A DNA stretch of 64,000 nt from CAWIHA01 sp963835855 (GTDB lineage: Bacteria > Acidobacteriota > Terriglobia > Bryobacterales > Bryobacteraceae). The DNA lies in contig CAWIHA010000003.1 in assembly GCA_963835855.1 (NCBI GenBank), forward strand, positions 81,597 through 145,596, given 5' to 3'. Positions 16,147 to 25,378 of the stretch are shown piece by piece. The notes beneath the pieces are model-generated. The model saw nothing but the letters and a program-made list of their open reading frames with translations. It was not told the DNA's origin and searched no databases. Position 1 is the first letter of the stretch. Each line of letters opens with the position of its first letter. The position numbers and the translations under genes are program-made.

Positions 16147-17327
16147 TCTGCCTTCTGGTTGCGATTTCAGCGGCGGCCGCCGCCTTCCAACTGCTTGCGC
16201 TGATCGCCGCGATCCGGCATCTCCGGGGACACGATCCCATTGCCCGTTCTCTTCCGCCGGTTTCCGTGCTGAAACCGATCCATGGATTGGACGAGGACTT
16301 CGCCGAAGCCATCCGCTCGCACGCGCTCGTCGATTATCCCGAGTACGAGCTGCTGTTCGGCGTGAACGATCCGCGCGACCCGGCTGTCGCCGAGATTGAG
16401 CGGCTCGCCGCCGCGTTCCCTGAGCGCGCGATTCGCCTGATCGTCAGCGCGCCACAGGAAACGGTGCGCGGCCGTTTCCCGGGCTCTTCGGCGCTTTCCC
16501 CTTCGCCACAAGCGGATGCTGGAGCAGTCCGCGCCGCCAATGGGAAAGTGGGCGTACTCATGGATCTGGCAGCCGCCGCGCACTATCCGATTCTGGTTGT
16601 GAACGACAGCGATATTCGCGTGCCACCGGACTACTTGCGGCGCGTCGTCGCGCCGCTGGATGTGCCAGCCGCCGGGATGGTGACGTGCCTCTACCGCGGG
16701 CGCGCCCGCAACTGGCCGGGGCGCTTCGAATCCGCCGGGATCGCGACCGATTTTGTTCCCGGCGTCCTGGTGGCTCCGCTCGCCGGCGTATCGGAGTTCG
16801 CGCTCGGCTCGACGATGGCGTTCCGGGCGGTGGACCTCAAGCGCAGCGGCGGCTTCGCGGCGATCGCCGATTACCTGGCGGACGATTACCAACTGAGCCG
16901 GCGCATCCGCGAGCTGGGGCTGAAGGTCGTGATTTCCAGATGCGTGGTCGAGACCTTGCTCGGGCGCCCCGGCTGGCGCGAAATGTGGACGCACCAAGTG
17001 CGCTGGGCCCGGACCATCCGCAGGTCGCGCCCTGGCGGCTATTTCGGGCTGCCGGTAGCGAACGCGGCGCCGTGGTCCATCCTGCTGGCGATCTTCGGAC
17101 TGTGGCCTTGGGCCGCTGCGCTTTACGCCCTGAGGCTCGCGGCTGGCTTAGTGACGGGCGTGCTCGTGCTCGGCAATCGGCCTCTGGTCCGCTACGCCTG
17201 GCTCATCCCGATCCGCGACCTGGCCGGACTCGCAATTTGGGCCGGCGGTCTCGCCGGCTCGAGCGTTGTGTGGCGCGGCAAGCGCCTGCGATTGACGCGC
17301 GACGGACGCATCGTTGCGGCGGCCTGA
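16143..17327 (+). CDS. hpnI: Hopanoid glycosyltransferase HpnI
   Basis: Membrane GT21/ceramide-glucosyltransferase-like enzyme that adds an N-acetylglucosamine-type sugar to bacteriohopanetetrol in characterised systems. The 394-aa protein has an N-terminal helix (residues 1-24), PPVSVLKPIHGLDEDF, the family acidic motifs N154-D-S-D157 and D247-D248, the QVRWAR motif (residues 285-290, the QxxRW signature) and two C-terminal helices. A Ser/Pro/Ala-rich insert at about residues 110-130, before KVGVLMDL, appears extra to the family. GTG start overlaps the upstream transporter. hpnK, the usual deacetylase partner, is not in the window. Confidence 0.87.
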   Translation: MICLLVAISAAAAAFQLLALIAAIRHLRGHDPIARSLPPVSVLKPIHGLDEDFAEAIRSHALVDYPEYELLFGVNDPRDPAVAEIERLAAAFPERAIRLIVSAPQETVRGRFPGSSALSPSPQADAGAVRAANGKVGVLMDLAAAAHYPILVVNDSDIRVPPDYLRRVVAPLDVPAAGMVTCLYRGRARNWPGRFESAGIATDFVPGVLVAPLAGVSEFALGSTMAFRAVDLKRSGGFAAIADYLADDYQLSRRIRELGLKVVISRCVVETLLGRPGWREMWTHQVRWARTIRRSRPGGYFGLPVANAAPWSILLAIFGLWPWAAALYALRLAAGLVTGVLVLGNRPLVRYAWLIPIRDLAGLAIWAGGLAGSSVVWRGKRLRLTRDGRIVAAA

Positions 17328-17402
17328 GACGGCGCGCGAGGGCTTCCGAAACTTGACACTGTTTCGCTCGACCCGCTAGTCTGGTCCTGAAGCCATCGCC
17401 GT

Positions 17403-17479
17403 GCGCCTGTAGCTCAGTTGGATAGAGCGTCTGGCTACGAACCAGAAGGCCGGGTGTTCGAGTCACCCCAGGCGCACCA
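17403..17479 (+). tRNA. tRNA-Arg (anticodon ACG)
   Basis: A 77-nt cloverleaf with acceptor GCGCCTG/CAGGCGC, D stem GCTC/GAGC with loop AGTTGGATA, anticodon stem TCTGG/CCAGA around loop CTACGAA (anticodon ACG, read as inosine after TadA action), T stem GGGTG/CACCC with loop TTCGAGT, discriminator A and an encoded CCA. Confidence 0.96.
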
Positions 17480-17663
17480 GGAAATCTCCCAAAACAAATA
17501 CGCCCAGGAAGAACCTCGCTACGCGAGGAGTCGCTGCATAAAAACCGCCGCGCTACCGTACAGCTTCCCAAGGGCCGGCTCGCACGCACGGGAGGGACGT
17601 TTGCTCTGCCGCCCGATGCGGCGCCGGTTGCGCGGCCTCACGATCAAGGAAATACTGGAGTCA

Positions 17664-18611
17664 ATGCCCCTTCCCGAGATGGAACCCTCTCTCCGCGTGC
17701 GCGGCCTATGCAAGGCGTACAGGGACGTGGTCGCAGTCGACGGGATCGATCTTGAAGCCGGCGTGGGCGAATGTTTCGGGTTACTCGGCCCGAACGGCGC
17801 CGGCAAGACCACCACCCTGGAGATCTGCGAGGGGCTGCTCACCGAGGACGCCGGGTCGGTTGAGCTGCTCGGATTGCACTGGGAAACACACGCTGCGGAA
17901 CTGCGGCAGCGGCTGGGCGTGCAGTTGCAGGACACGCAACTCTCCGAAAAGCTGACGGTCGAGGAGACGCTTCGGCTGTTCCGCAGTTTCTACCGGCGTG
18001 GGCCCGAAATTGCGGATGTGATCGCGATAGTGCAGCTCGAAGAGAAGCGCCACGCGCGAGTGGGCCAGCTCTCGGGCGGACAGAAGCAGCGGCTGGCCAT
18101 GGCCTGCGCCCTGGTGGGCGACCCTACCCTGTTGTTCCTCGACGAGCCCACCACGGGGCTCGATCCCCAGGCGCGGCGGCAGCTCTGGGACCTGATTGAA
18201 CATTTTAAAACCGCCGGACGCACGATCATCCTGACGACGCACTACATGGACGAGGCGGAGCGGCTGTGCGACCGCGTAGCGATCATGGACCACGGCAAGA
18301 TTATCGCGCTCGGTTCTCCCCGGGAACTGGTTGGCGCGCTCGGCGCGGATCACGTCGTAGAGTTCGCCATCGACGGGACCGCAAGCAGACCGGATCTGGC
18401 GACCCTCAAAGGACTGGAAGGCGTCCGCACAGTGCATTCCCAGGACGGAGTCTACAGTTTGCAGGTCACTCAATTGCACGTCGCCGTGCCGGCGCTACTC
18501 GCGGAACTGGCGGGCCGGGGTATTCCGCTAACGGAATTGCGGACGCATTCAGCGACACTCGAGGATGTATTCGTTTCGCTGACCGGGAGGCATCTGCGCG
18601 ATGAGAACTGA
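17664..18611 (+). CDS. ABC transporter ATP-binding protein
   Basis: ATPase subunit of an ABC-2 type exporter (DrrA/CcmA-like), cytoplasmic face of the inner membrane. The 315-aa protein has Walker A GPNGAGKTT, a Q-loop (QLQDTQL), signature LSGGQKQRL, Walker B LLFLDEPTTGLD and the H-loop TTHYMDEAE. A C-terminal extension of about 90 residues is usual for these exporters. Start at ATG 17664, with GGAG 4-5 nt upstream. It overlaps the permease gene by 11 bp. The substrate is unknown. Confidence 0.9.
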   Translation: MPLPEMEPSLRVRGLCKAYRDVVAVDGIDLEAGVGECFGLLGPNGAGKTTTLEICEGLLTEDAGSVELLGLHWETHAAELRQRLGVQLQDTQLSEKLTVEETLRLFRSFYRRGPEIADVIAIVQLEEKRHARVGQLSGGQKQRLAMACALVGDPTLLFLDEPTTGLDPQARRQLWDLIEHFKTAGRTIILTTHYMDEAERLCDRVAIMDHGKIIALGSPRELVGALGADHVVEFAIDGTASRPDLATLKGLEGVRTVHSQDGVYSLQVTQLHVAVPALLAELAGRGIPLTELRTHSATLEDVFVSLTGRHLRDEN

Positions 18612-19701
18612 ACAGATGGCGCCGGTCTTGAGCGAACCGCACTCCGCCGGTGAAGGCGGCCACCGGCGGCGGGCATTCGCCGATCATTCGCTGGTGCAGC
18701 TTACGCTGGTGCGGTTCCGTGAATTCTGGCGCGAGCCTGAAGCGGTGTTCTGGGTGTTCGTTTTCCCAATCCTGCTGGCAGCGGGCCTTGGCATCGCGTT
18801 TCGTAACCGCCCCCCGGAGGTGCTGAAGATCGGCGCTACCCAGCCCGAACTGGCAAGCGCGCTGCGTGGAGGCAAATCGCTATCGGTTCGACTGCTGGAG
18901 CGCGCCGCCGGCGAGCAGGCCCTGCGCATGGGGCGCATCGTGCTGCTCGCGCTGCCGGGACCTTCGGGGGGCGTGACGTTCCGGTACGACGACACAAACC
19001 CGGATGGGCGGACGGCGAGACTGCTGGCAGAGCGTGCGATTCAGCGTGCGGCAGGGGTTCAGGACCCGGTCAAGGAATCCAACGATCTGGTCCGCGAGCC
19101 GGGTGCGCGTTATATTGATTTCCTGATTCCTGGGCTGCTGGGCATGAATTTGATGGGAAGCGGAATCTGGGGCCTGGGTTTCGCGATCGTGGACGCGCGG
19201 AGGAAAAAACTGCTGAAGCGGCTGATCGCCTCACCCATGTCGCGTGCCCAATACCTGCTGTCGTTCCTGCTGGCGCGGCTGGTGCTGCTGTTTGGGGAGG
19301 TGGTGGCGCTGGCTGGCTTCGGCGCATTGATTTTTGGCGTTCCCCTGCGCGGGCCGCTTTGGCAGCTCGCACTGTTGTGTCTGCTGGCTTCGCTCTCGTT
19401 CAGCGCGCTGGGACTGCTGATCGCTTCGCGGGCGCGGACTATTGAAGCCGCCTCCGGCATGATGAACTTCGTGATGCTGCCGATGTGGATTTTTTCAGGC
19501 GTCTTTTTTTCAGCCGAGCGGTTCCCGGCCGCGACACAGCCGTTCATCCGGGCGCTTCCGCTGACGGCCGTAGTCAATGCGCTGCGCGCAAACATGCTCG
19601 AAGGCGCCGGATTCTTCCAATATGGCGGGGAGCTGGCGATCATGGCGGCGTGGCTTGCGGTTTGCTTTTTGACCGCGCTAAAGCTGTTCCGCTGGCGGTG
19701 A
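18601..19701 (+). CDS. ABC-2 type transporter permease
   Basis: Membrane partner of the preceding ATPase, 366 aa. It has an N-terminal helix (AVFWVFVFPILLAAGLGIAF), a periplasmic domain of about 100 residues, then five helices ending in the ABC-2 permease core. Landmarks are DFLIPGLLGMNLMGSGIWG, KRLIASPMSRAQYL and MLPMWIFSGVFFSAERFP. Export of a drug, lipid or peptide is possible; nothing nearby fixes the substrate. Confidence 0.87.
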   Translation: MRTEQMAPVLSEPHSAGEGGHRRRAFADHSLVQLTLVRFREFWREPEAVFWVFVFPILLAAGLGIAFRNRPPEVLKIGATQPELASALRGGKSLSVRLLERAAGEQALRMGRIVLLALPGPSGGVTFRYDDTNPDGRTARLLAERAIQRAAGVQDPVKESNDLVREPGARYIDFLIPGLLGMNLMGSGIWGLGFAIVDARRKKLLKRLIASPMSRAQYLLSFLLARLVLLFGEVVALAGFGALIFGVPLRGPLWQLALLCLLASLSFSALGLLIASRARTIEAASGMMNFVMLPMWIFSGVFFSAERFPAATQPFIRALPLTAVVNALRANMLEGAGFFQYGGELAIMAAWLAVCFLTALKLFRWR

Positions 19702-19829
19702 CATCCCCACCCTGGACCGGCGGCGCATCCGCCTCATGCACTTTTCTGTTTCGGCCACTCGACTGTGCGCACCAGTGGCGCCGGGATCCCGGAAGAAATC
19801 AAAGCCGCTAATGAGCGAACTCAGCGCGC

Positions 19830-22800
19830 CTATTCGCGGGCGCCAACGACTCGAACGTGTGGCGTGGACGCGGGCTGCCCCTCCGTCACGGTGCTGGTAT
19901 ATCCCGCTACGGTGAGCACTCCCACGCGCGTGCTATTGCTCGGATTTGCGGCAGCCGAGTAGCGCACGGTCCCGTTCCCGCTGCCGGCGCTGCCAGAGGT
20001 AATGGTCAGCCAGGACACATTGCTCCTCGCCGTCCATGTGCAACCGGAGGAAGTGAACACAGAGACTGACCCGTTTAACCCTGTGGGGCTTGGCGTTAGG
20101 GTTCCCAGAGAGATCGAGTATGTGCAGGCTGCCCCACCCGCTTGAGTGACAGTAAAGACGAGGCCAGCGATGGTCATGGTCCCGGTTCGCGCAATCCCTG
20201 AATTGTTCGCGGCAACTGAATAGTTTACCGTCTTGTTCCCGCTACTTGAGGCGCCGCTGGTGATTGTGATCCAGTTGACGTTGCTAACCGCCGTCCAGGA
20301 ACTGTTCGCCGCGGCAGTTGAGACCGCTACCGCACCGGTCCCAGTGGAGGCGGGGAAGCTCGCCGAAACCGGGTTGAGTGAGAACGCAGCGGCCGCCTGC
20401 GTCACCGTAAGCGTAAGCCCGGCGATGGTCAATGTGCCCGTTCGGGGAGCCGTGGCACTGTTGGCCGCCACGGAGTAGTTCACCGTCCCGTTGCCGCCTC
20501 CCAAGGTGGTGCTGGTGACGGTGATCCAACTGGCATTGCTCAGGGCGGTCCATGAACAGCCGCCGGCGGCCGTCACCGTGGCCGCATAGCTCCCACCGGC
20601 CGCAGCCGGGCGTCGCTCTTGTTGGACTGATCGTGTACGTGCAACTCGGCGAAACCACCACGGGGAGCGTTATGGTTTGGGCAATGCCACCGCCCCTGGC
20701 CGTGACTGCGAGAGTGTAGGCACCGGTAATCGTGTGCGCGCCGGCATTCACCGTCATAGCGCTGGAACCCGATCCCGGCGCTGCAAGGTTGGCTGGCGAG
20801 AAGCTGCCTGTCAGTCCCGAAAGCAAAGCGCTAGTCGAAAGCGCGATTGCAGAATTGAATCCTCCGCTCACAGCCACCGTCACTGTGGCAGCTTTGCTCG
20901 CGCCCTGTGTGAGGGAAACAGACGCAGGAATCACGCTCAACTGGAAGGTGGGAGTACGGGCTGGAGTCGGAGTCGGAGTTGGCGTCGGCGCCGGGGTGGG
21001 TGTAGGCGTAGCGCTGGGAGCGGGCGCGGGATTGCCGCTCCAGTGGTTGACAAGCAAGCTCGCGTCTACGGACCCGAGTCCAGTCACCAGATCGTATCCT
21101 ACGCCCGCGTTGTGCCCCGCAAGTCCGGGAACCGAATTATTGCCGACCATGATGTCGTGAAAAACAGCCGCGCCGCCGTTTGACTGCGCAGCCGCCAGCG
21201 CGTAGAGCCTTGGGTTCGCATTTCCCTGCCGCGCGCCTGCCCGCTGCACGGCAAGCGCCATCAGCCCAGCAAACGAGGGCGCAGCCGCCGACGTTCCTCC
21301 AACGACCCAATTCTGGCCGTTCATACGGATCAGATAGGCGTCATGTTCAGCGGCACTGAGTGCAACGTCGGGCACATCCCGCCGGCCGTCGGACGGTACG
21401 CCTGTTCCAGCCTGCCAGGACGGCTTCGCGTAAACCGCACTGGCGCCGCCTCCGCTCGCCCAGAGTTGGGAGCCGCCGGTGACCGTGCCGCTCTCGTTCC
21501 AAGATGCCTCGGGAATGTAACTCAATGCCGAGCCATCCGTATTGGGATTCATGCTGGCGGACCAGTACAGAGCCGGATTCGACGTGTCGTTAAACTCGGT
21601 TCCTCCGACACAGGTGCTGTTCAGCGAGGAGCAAAGGCCATTCACGGCGTTTCCGCCCGTGGCGGCGTTGGAGGAGGAACTGTCACAGCCCGCGGCGCCG
21701 CTATCACCGGAAGCGACGAAAACACTCATGCCCTGCGCCGCGGCCTGTTGCCAAAGAGCGTTCCAGAATTGGTTCCCTGCGGTTCCCAAAGCCGCCTCGC
21801 ACTCACCGAAACTCAGGCTGAGGACCGGCGCCAGGTTGTGGTTCACAATATACTGCACCGAGAGAGCGACACCATCACTCGTACGGGTCGAAGCCGAGGC
21901 GACATACTGGATGGCGGCGTTTCTGGCCACGGCGCCCGCCCATTCAACGTCGAGTTCGGCTTCGGTCTGATCGCCCCCCGAAGCGGTGCCTGGGTCGGTT
22001 CCATTGATAATGATTTTGGGATCGTTCGCGGGCAGTCCGAATTGACTGCGGAAGGTCTGCACATCCGAAAGGCTGAAATTGCTCCGGCCGGCGATCGCGA
22101 TGGACTGCCCCGTGCCGTCGATGGAAGCTGCATATAGCGAGGCCAGGTCGTAAATGGTGGCGAAGTCGGCCGGCGCCAGGTAGTGAGTGCCACCCGAAGT
22201 GTAGGCCGGAGAGACGGCCGGCCCTGGGCGTCCGGGAAACACAGCGGGCTCGGCTCGGGCGGCCCTGTGCAAGGGCTTCGCGTGGAAGTCATGGAGAGAA
22301 ACCACGCCAGCGACCACCGCCCCCATCGCCTGCGGGATCTCCGGATCGGTTGCATTGGCGTAATGAATTTTGCCATTTACGTTATAGACGTGGACTGCGG
22401 TGTGAAAGGCCGACTCCACCTGCTCGACGGTGCCGCTGAAGAGGATCACGCGGCGACCGCTTGGAATCGGTTCCACCTCGAAGCCTCGCCTCCGGAGCCA
22501 GCCCACCACCTCATTCAGGTCGCTCTCGGAAACGCCGAATAGCCGGCCAAAGCTCTCCGGGCTGAGCCATTGATGGAACTGCGGCGATTGGGAATCTTGC
22601 TGTGCCGCCAGCAGAGCCTCGAGCGCTTTCTGCTGAGCGGCATCCGGCTGGAGCGCCAGCATCATCCGCTCCATGCGAATATCGGGCGAAGCGATGCCGG
22701 CGTCGTACTCGGGTCGCGCCAACGGATGCCGGTTGCCGGAACGCACCACTGTCAAACGGTCGTTAATGAAGCTGGTAATGCGATCGACGGGACGAACCCT

Positions 22801-22923
22801 CCGTAACTCCACCGTCTCGTTCGAGGCCGTGGAGGACGTTTGCGCGACAAGGGGCTGCTTGAGCGAGAAAGGCGTGAGTAGAGACACAAGGATAGACACC
22901 AGGTGCCACCGGCTACATTTCAT
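19830..22923 (-). pseudogene. S53 (sedolisin/kumamolisin) protease with BACON-like repeats, frameshifted
   Basis: Secreted acid serine-carboxyl protease: signal peptide (residues 1-28), pro-kumamolisin activation domain (about 45-215), then the catalytic domain with E321 and D325 (EAELD), D407 (SGDSG) and S545 (GGTSAAAP), so the active site is complete. A Thr/Pro linker (TPTPTPAPTPTPTP) follows, then an Ig-like domain and three BACON-like repeats of about 85 residues (W-T/S-A-x-S-N-x-x-W motifs). The frame breaks at 20606-20610, where a CCCGG run seems to carry one extra base. The unshifted product would end at 20284; restoring the frame continues to 19830. It may be a sequencing error or a real truncation that leaves the protease domain intact. 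Confidence 0.82.
20606..20610 (-). other. Single-base frameshift site in the S53 protease
   Basis: On the minus strand, GCGACGCCCGGCTGCGGCC gives ATPGCG in the upstream frame. Removing one base gives ATPAAAGG, which leads directly into the first BACON-like repeat. The downstream frame is open and homologous to 19830. Confidence 0.75.
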
Positions 22924-23195
22924 ATGTCTCTGCTTATCGACGCGGCGTGCGTCTGTATTAGGAAAAATGCTGCCTATTCGCTATGAACCCCTCTAGGCCA
23001 CCGCTCCGCAACCGCATCAGCGCGACTCTCTCGGGGAAAGTACCTGTTGTAAACTAGTACCGTTGGAGGTGAGTCTTCTCGAGTCGCAGTTGGATCGGGG
23101 CTCTCCCGAACGCGGCCTTATCGGCCCTCGATAAGGTTGGTGCGGCGTCTTTTGCCCTGCTGTTCCCGGATGAATGCCGTCTCTGCGGCCAGCCG

Positions 23196-23900
23196 TTGGC
23201 CGAACCTTCGCGGATCCCCGTCTGTCGCACCTGCCTCGCCAAGCCCGAACCGCTCGCGGCCGAATACTTCTGCTCGTCTTGCCGCACGCCCTTCCTGAAC
23301 CGGGCGCCCCTGGATGAACAGGGCCGATGCGAGCTGTGCCGCCGGGGACTGCGTGGTTTCGATGCTGCATACTCGTTTGGCGCCTATGAAGGCGCGTTGC
23401 GCGATCTCATCCATCTCTTCAAGTACGGGCGGGTCCGGCCGCTGGCGGGGCCGCTCGGGAACTATCTGGCTACAGCCATCCCCAGGGACCAGAGCTTCGA
23501 TGCAATCGTGCCTGTGCCGCTGCACTGGTGGCGCCGCTGGCAGCGCGGCTTTAACCAATCGGCGTTGCTCGCACGGGCGGTCGCGAAGCGGTACGCGATT
23601 CCGGTACTGAGGGTGCTGCGGCGCAAGCGGGCAACGGCGAGCCAGGCCGGCTTGAGCAACTCCCGCCGGCGCGAGAACGTGGCTGGCGCGTTCGCCGTTC
23701 GGCGCAGAGCGGCCGTAGAAGGCCGCCGCATCCTGCTGATCGACGATGTCATGACGACGGGAGCGACCGCGGGGGCCTGCGCCGCGGCGCTCAAGCGTGC
23801 GGGCGCCCGGCACGTCGCGCTGCTCACGCTGGCGCGTGTTGACCGCCGTGCTGCCATTGAGCCGTTCGGGCCGGCGTCCGTTCCGGCCGGAGTTTCGTAA
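23196..23900 (+). CDS. comF: ComF family phosphoribosyltransferase-like protein
   Basis: ComF/GntX-type protein associated with DNA uptake and recombination: an N-terminal zinc-ribbon region (CRTC, CSSC, CELC) and a C-terminal type I PRTase domain with the PRPP-loop LLIDDVMTTGAT. From TTG at 23196 it is 234 aa. The same frame continues upstream to 23073 and encodes another CxxC pair (ECRLCGQPL, 23172-23195) expected in this family, but no ATG, GTG or TTG lies there. The true start is therefore uncertain. It overlaps the HNH gene by 1 bp. Confidence 0.85.
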   Translation: MAEPSRIPVCRTCLAKPEPLAAEYFCSSCRTPFLNRAPLDEQGRCELCRRGLRGFDAAYSFGAYEGALRDLIHLFKYGRVRPLAGPLGNYLATAIPRDQSFDAIVPVPLHWWRRWQRGFNQSALLARAVAKRYAIPVLRVLRRKRATASQAGLSNSRRRENVAGAFAVRRRAAVEGRRILLIDDVMTTGATAGACAAALKRAGARHVALLTLARVDRRAAIEPFGPASVPAGVS

Positions 23901-24427
23901 TGGTAGCCGTGAATGGATTGCACAAACCGGTACTGGTGCTGAACGCCAGTTATGAGCCCATTAACATCTGCGGGGCCAGGCGGGCGCTGGTGCTGGTCCT
24001 GAAGGGCGTGGCTTCCCCGGAAGAGTTTTCCCAGACGCTGCTCCATTCCGCCCGGTACGTGATGAAGCTTCCTTCCGTCATCCGTCTGCTCGAATACCGC
24101 CGCATTCCTCACCAAACCCGGGCGTTATCGCGCAAGAACATTCTGATGCGCGACCGTTACACCTGCCAGTACTGCCTGCGCACGCTACCATCATGCGACC
24201 TGACGCTCGATCACGTGATCCCGCGCGCGCGTTCCGGGGAGACGACCTGGGAAAATCTGGTTGCCTGCTGCCACCCTTGCAACAATCGCAAGGGCGGCCG
24301 GACGCCGGAGGAAGCGGGCATGCGGCTCACCCGCCAGCCTCGCCCATTTAGTTTGCACACCAGCCGCCACATCATGCGTTTGCTCGGGAAGAGCGACGAC
24401 CAGTGGCGGAAGTACCTGTTCTATTAG
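23900..24427 (+). CDS. HNH endonuclease
   Basis: Protein of 175 aa with an HNH nuclease domain: zinc pairs CQYC and CHPC, LDHVIPRARSGETTWENLVACC carrying the catalytic His, and N in CNNRKGG. The N-terminal part (KPVLVLNASYEPINICGARRALVLVLKG) is the common family header of short stand-alone bacterial HNH proteins. Start ATG overlaps the comF stop (TAATG), so it is coupled to it. DNA repair or DNA-uptake processing is possible; restriction is less likely because no methylase is nearby. Confidence 0.88.
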   Translation: MVAVNGLHKPVLVLNASYEPINICGARRALVLVLKGVASPEEFSQTLLHSARYVMKLPSVIRLLEYRRIPHQTRALSRKNILMRDRYTCQYCLRTLPSCDLTLDHVIPRARSGETTWENLVACCHPCNNRKGGRTPEEAGMRLTRQPRPFSLHTSRHIMRLLGKSDDQWRKYLFY

Positions 24428-24445
24428 GGCGCCGAGCGGATCCGC

Positions 24446-25057
24446 TCAGGAACGGGCATCTTGCGGTCCCGGAACGGCCGGCGCTGCGGGCTTTGGTTTC
24501 TGGACCGCTTTATCTTTTGCTTTCACCGGGCTGATGAGGATGTGCGCATTGCGGCCTTCCAGGCGCGGCGAACCCTCGATGGTGCCGTACTGCGCCAGGT
24601 CCTGCGAAAACCGCAGCAACAGCTTCTGCCCGAGGTCTTGGTGCGCAATCTCACGGCCGCGGAATTGCACGACGGCCTTCACGCGATTGCCCTCCTGGAG
24701 GAACCGGATCGCGTGGTTCTTCTTGAAGTCGTAATCGTGGTCGTCGGTGTTGGGGCGGAACTTCAACTCCTTCACCTGGATCACGTGCTGCTTCTTCTTG
24801 GCTTCTTGCAGTTTCTTCTTGTTTTCGTACTGCCACTGGCCGTAATCCATCGCTTTCGCGACGGGCGGCTCAGCGGTCGGAGCGATCAAGATGAGGTCGA
24901 GCCCCAAGTCCTGTGCCTTGCGCACAGCGGCCGGAGTGGGCATGATCTCCACCGTACCGTCCGGGAAAACGGCGCGCACCTCGCGCACACGAATCGCTTC
25001 GTTTACGTTTTCACGAATTCTGGGTCTGCGCGGTTGGAAGTGTCTGCCTGGATACAT
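24446..25057 (-). CDS. infC: Translation initiation factor IF-3
   Basis: Binds the 30S subunit and checks start-codon and tRNA pairing. Sequence features are IRENVNEAIRVREVR, DLILIAPTAEPPVAKAMDYGQWQYE, KELKFRPNTDDHDYDFK (C-domain start) and KAVVQFRGREIAHQDLG. Length 203 aa with a Lys/Pro/Ala-rich tail. The start here is ATG with a 13-residue basic leader before IREN, rather than the rare ATT/ATC start used for IF-3 autoregulation in many bacteria. rpmI and rplT, the usual partners, do not follow it; the HNH gene is convergent. Confidence 0.96.
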   Translation of the reverse strand: MYPGRHFQPRRPRIRENVNEAIRVREVRAVFPDGTVEIMPTPAAVRKAQDLGLDLILIAPTAEPPVAKAMDYGQWQYENKKKLQEAKKKQHVIQVKELKFRPNTDDHDYDFKKNHAIRFLQEGNRVKAVVQFRGREIAHQDLGQKLLLRFSQDLAQYGTIEGSPRLEGRNAHILISPVKAKDKAVQKPKPAAPAVPGPQDARS

Positions 25058-25378
25058 GCAATCTATTCGAGAGCTGGCGTGTTCATGATTGGAGCGAGCC
25101 TACCCTATCAAAGCACAACTCGCCGGAAACTTCCATGGGGGTGCCGATCCGAGGGGGGGGAAATTCGAGGTTGCCGTCCGTCCATGCCGGGTTTGTATTC
25201 CAGATTAGCGCAAATAGGAGTTGCTTTCCAGTCCGTAATCCATCGCTAAGGTGGCGAGGCTTTGCGGCCCACGCTCTCCCACGCCGTCCAGGAAACCGGC
25301 CTGTTTTCGCAATTTTGGCGGAATTCGGGTAGCGCGCGGATGCGCGCGCAAATTGCGGATGTCTTGCCGAGGTTCCGG
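25058..25378. other. 321-bp infC-lpxD intergenic region
   Basis: No gene is seen. It contains a nested inverted repeat at 25308-25357, just past the lpxD stop, and the infC leader. No clear sigma-70 promoter for infC was identified. Confidence 0.5.
25308..25357 (-). terminator. Nested inverted repeat downstream of lpxD
   Basis: CGCAATTT (25308-25315) pairs with AAATTGCG (25350-25357), and inside it GCGCGC pairs with GCGCGC across GGAT (332-347 within 25 kb). It starts 22 nt after the lpxD stop. There is no T-tract on the minus strand, so intrinsic termination is uncertain; it may protect the 3' end. Confidence 0.35.
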
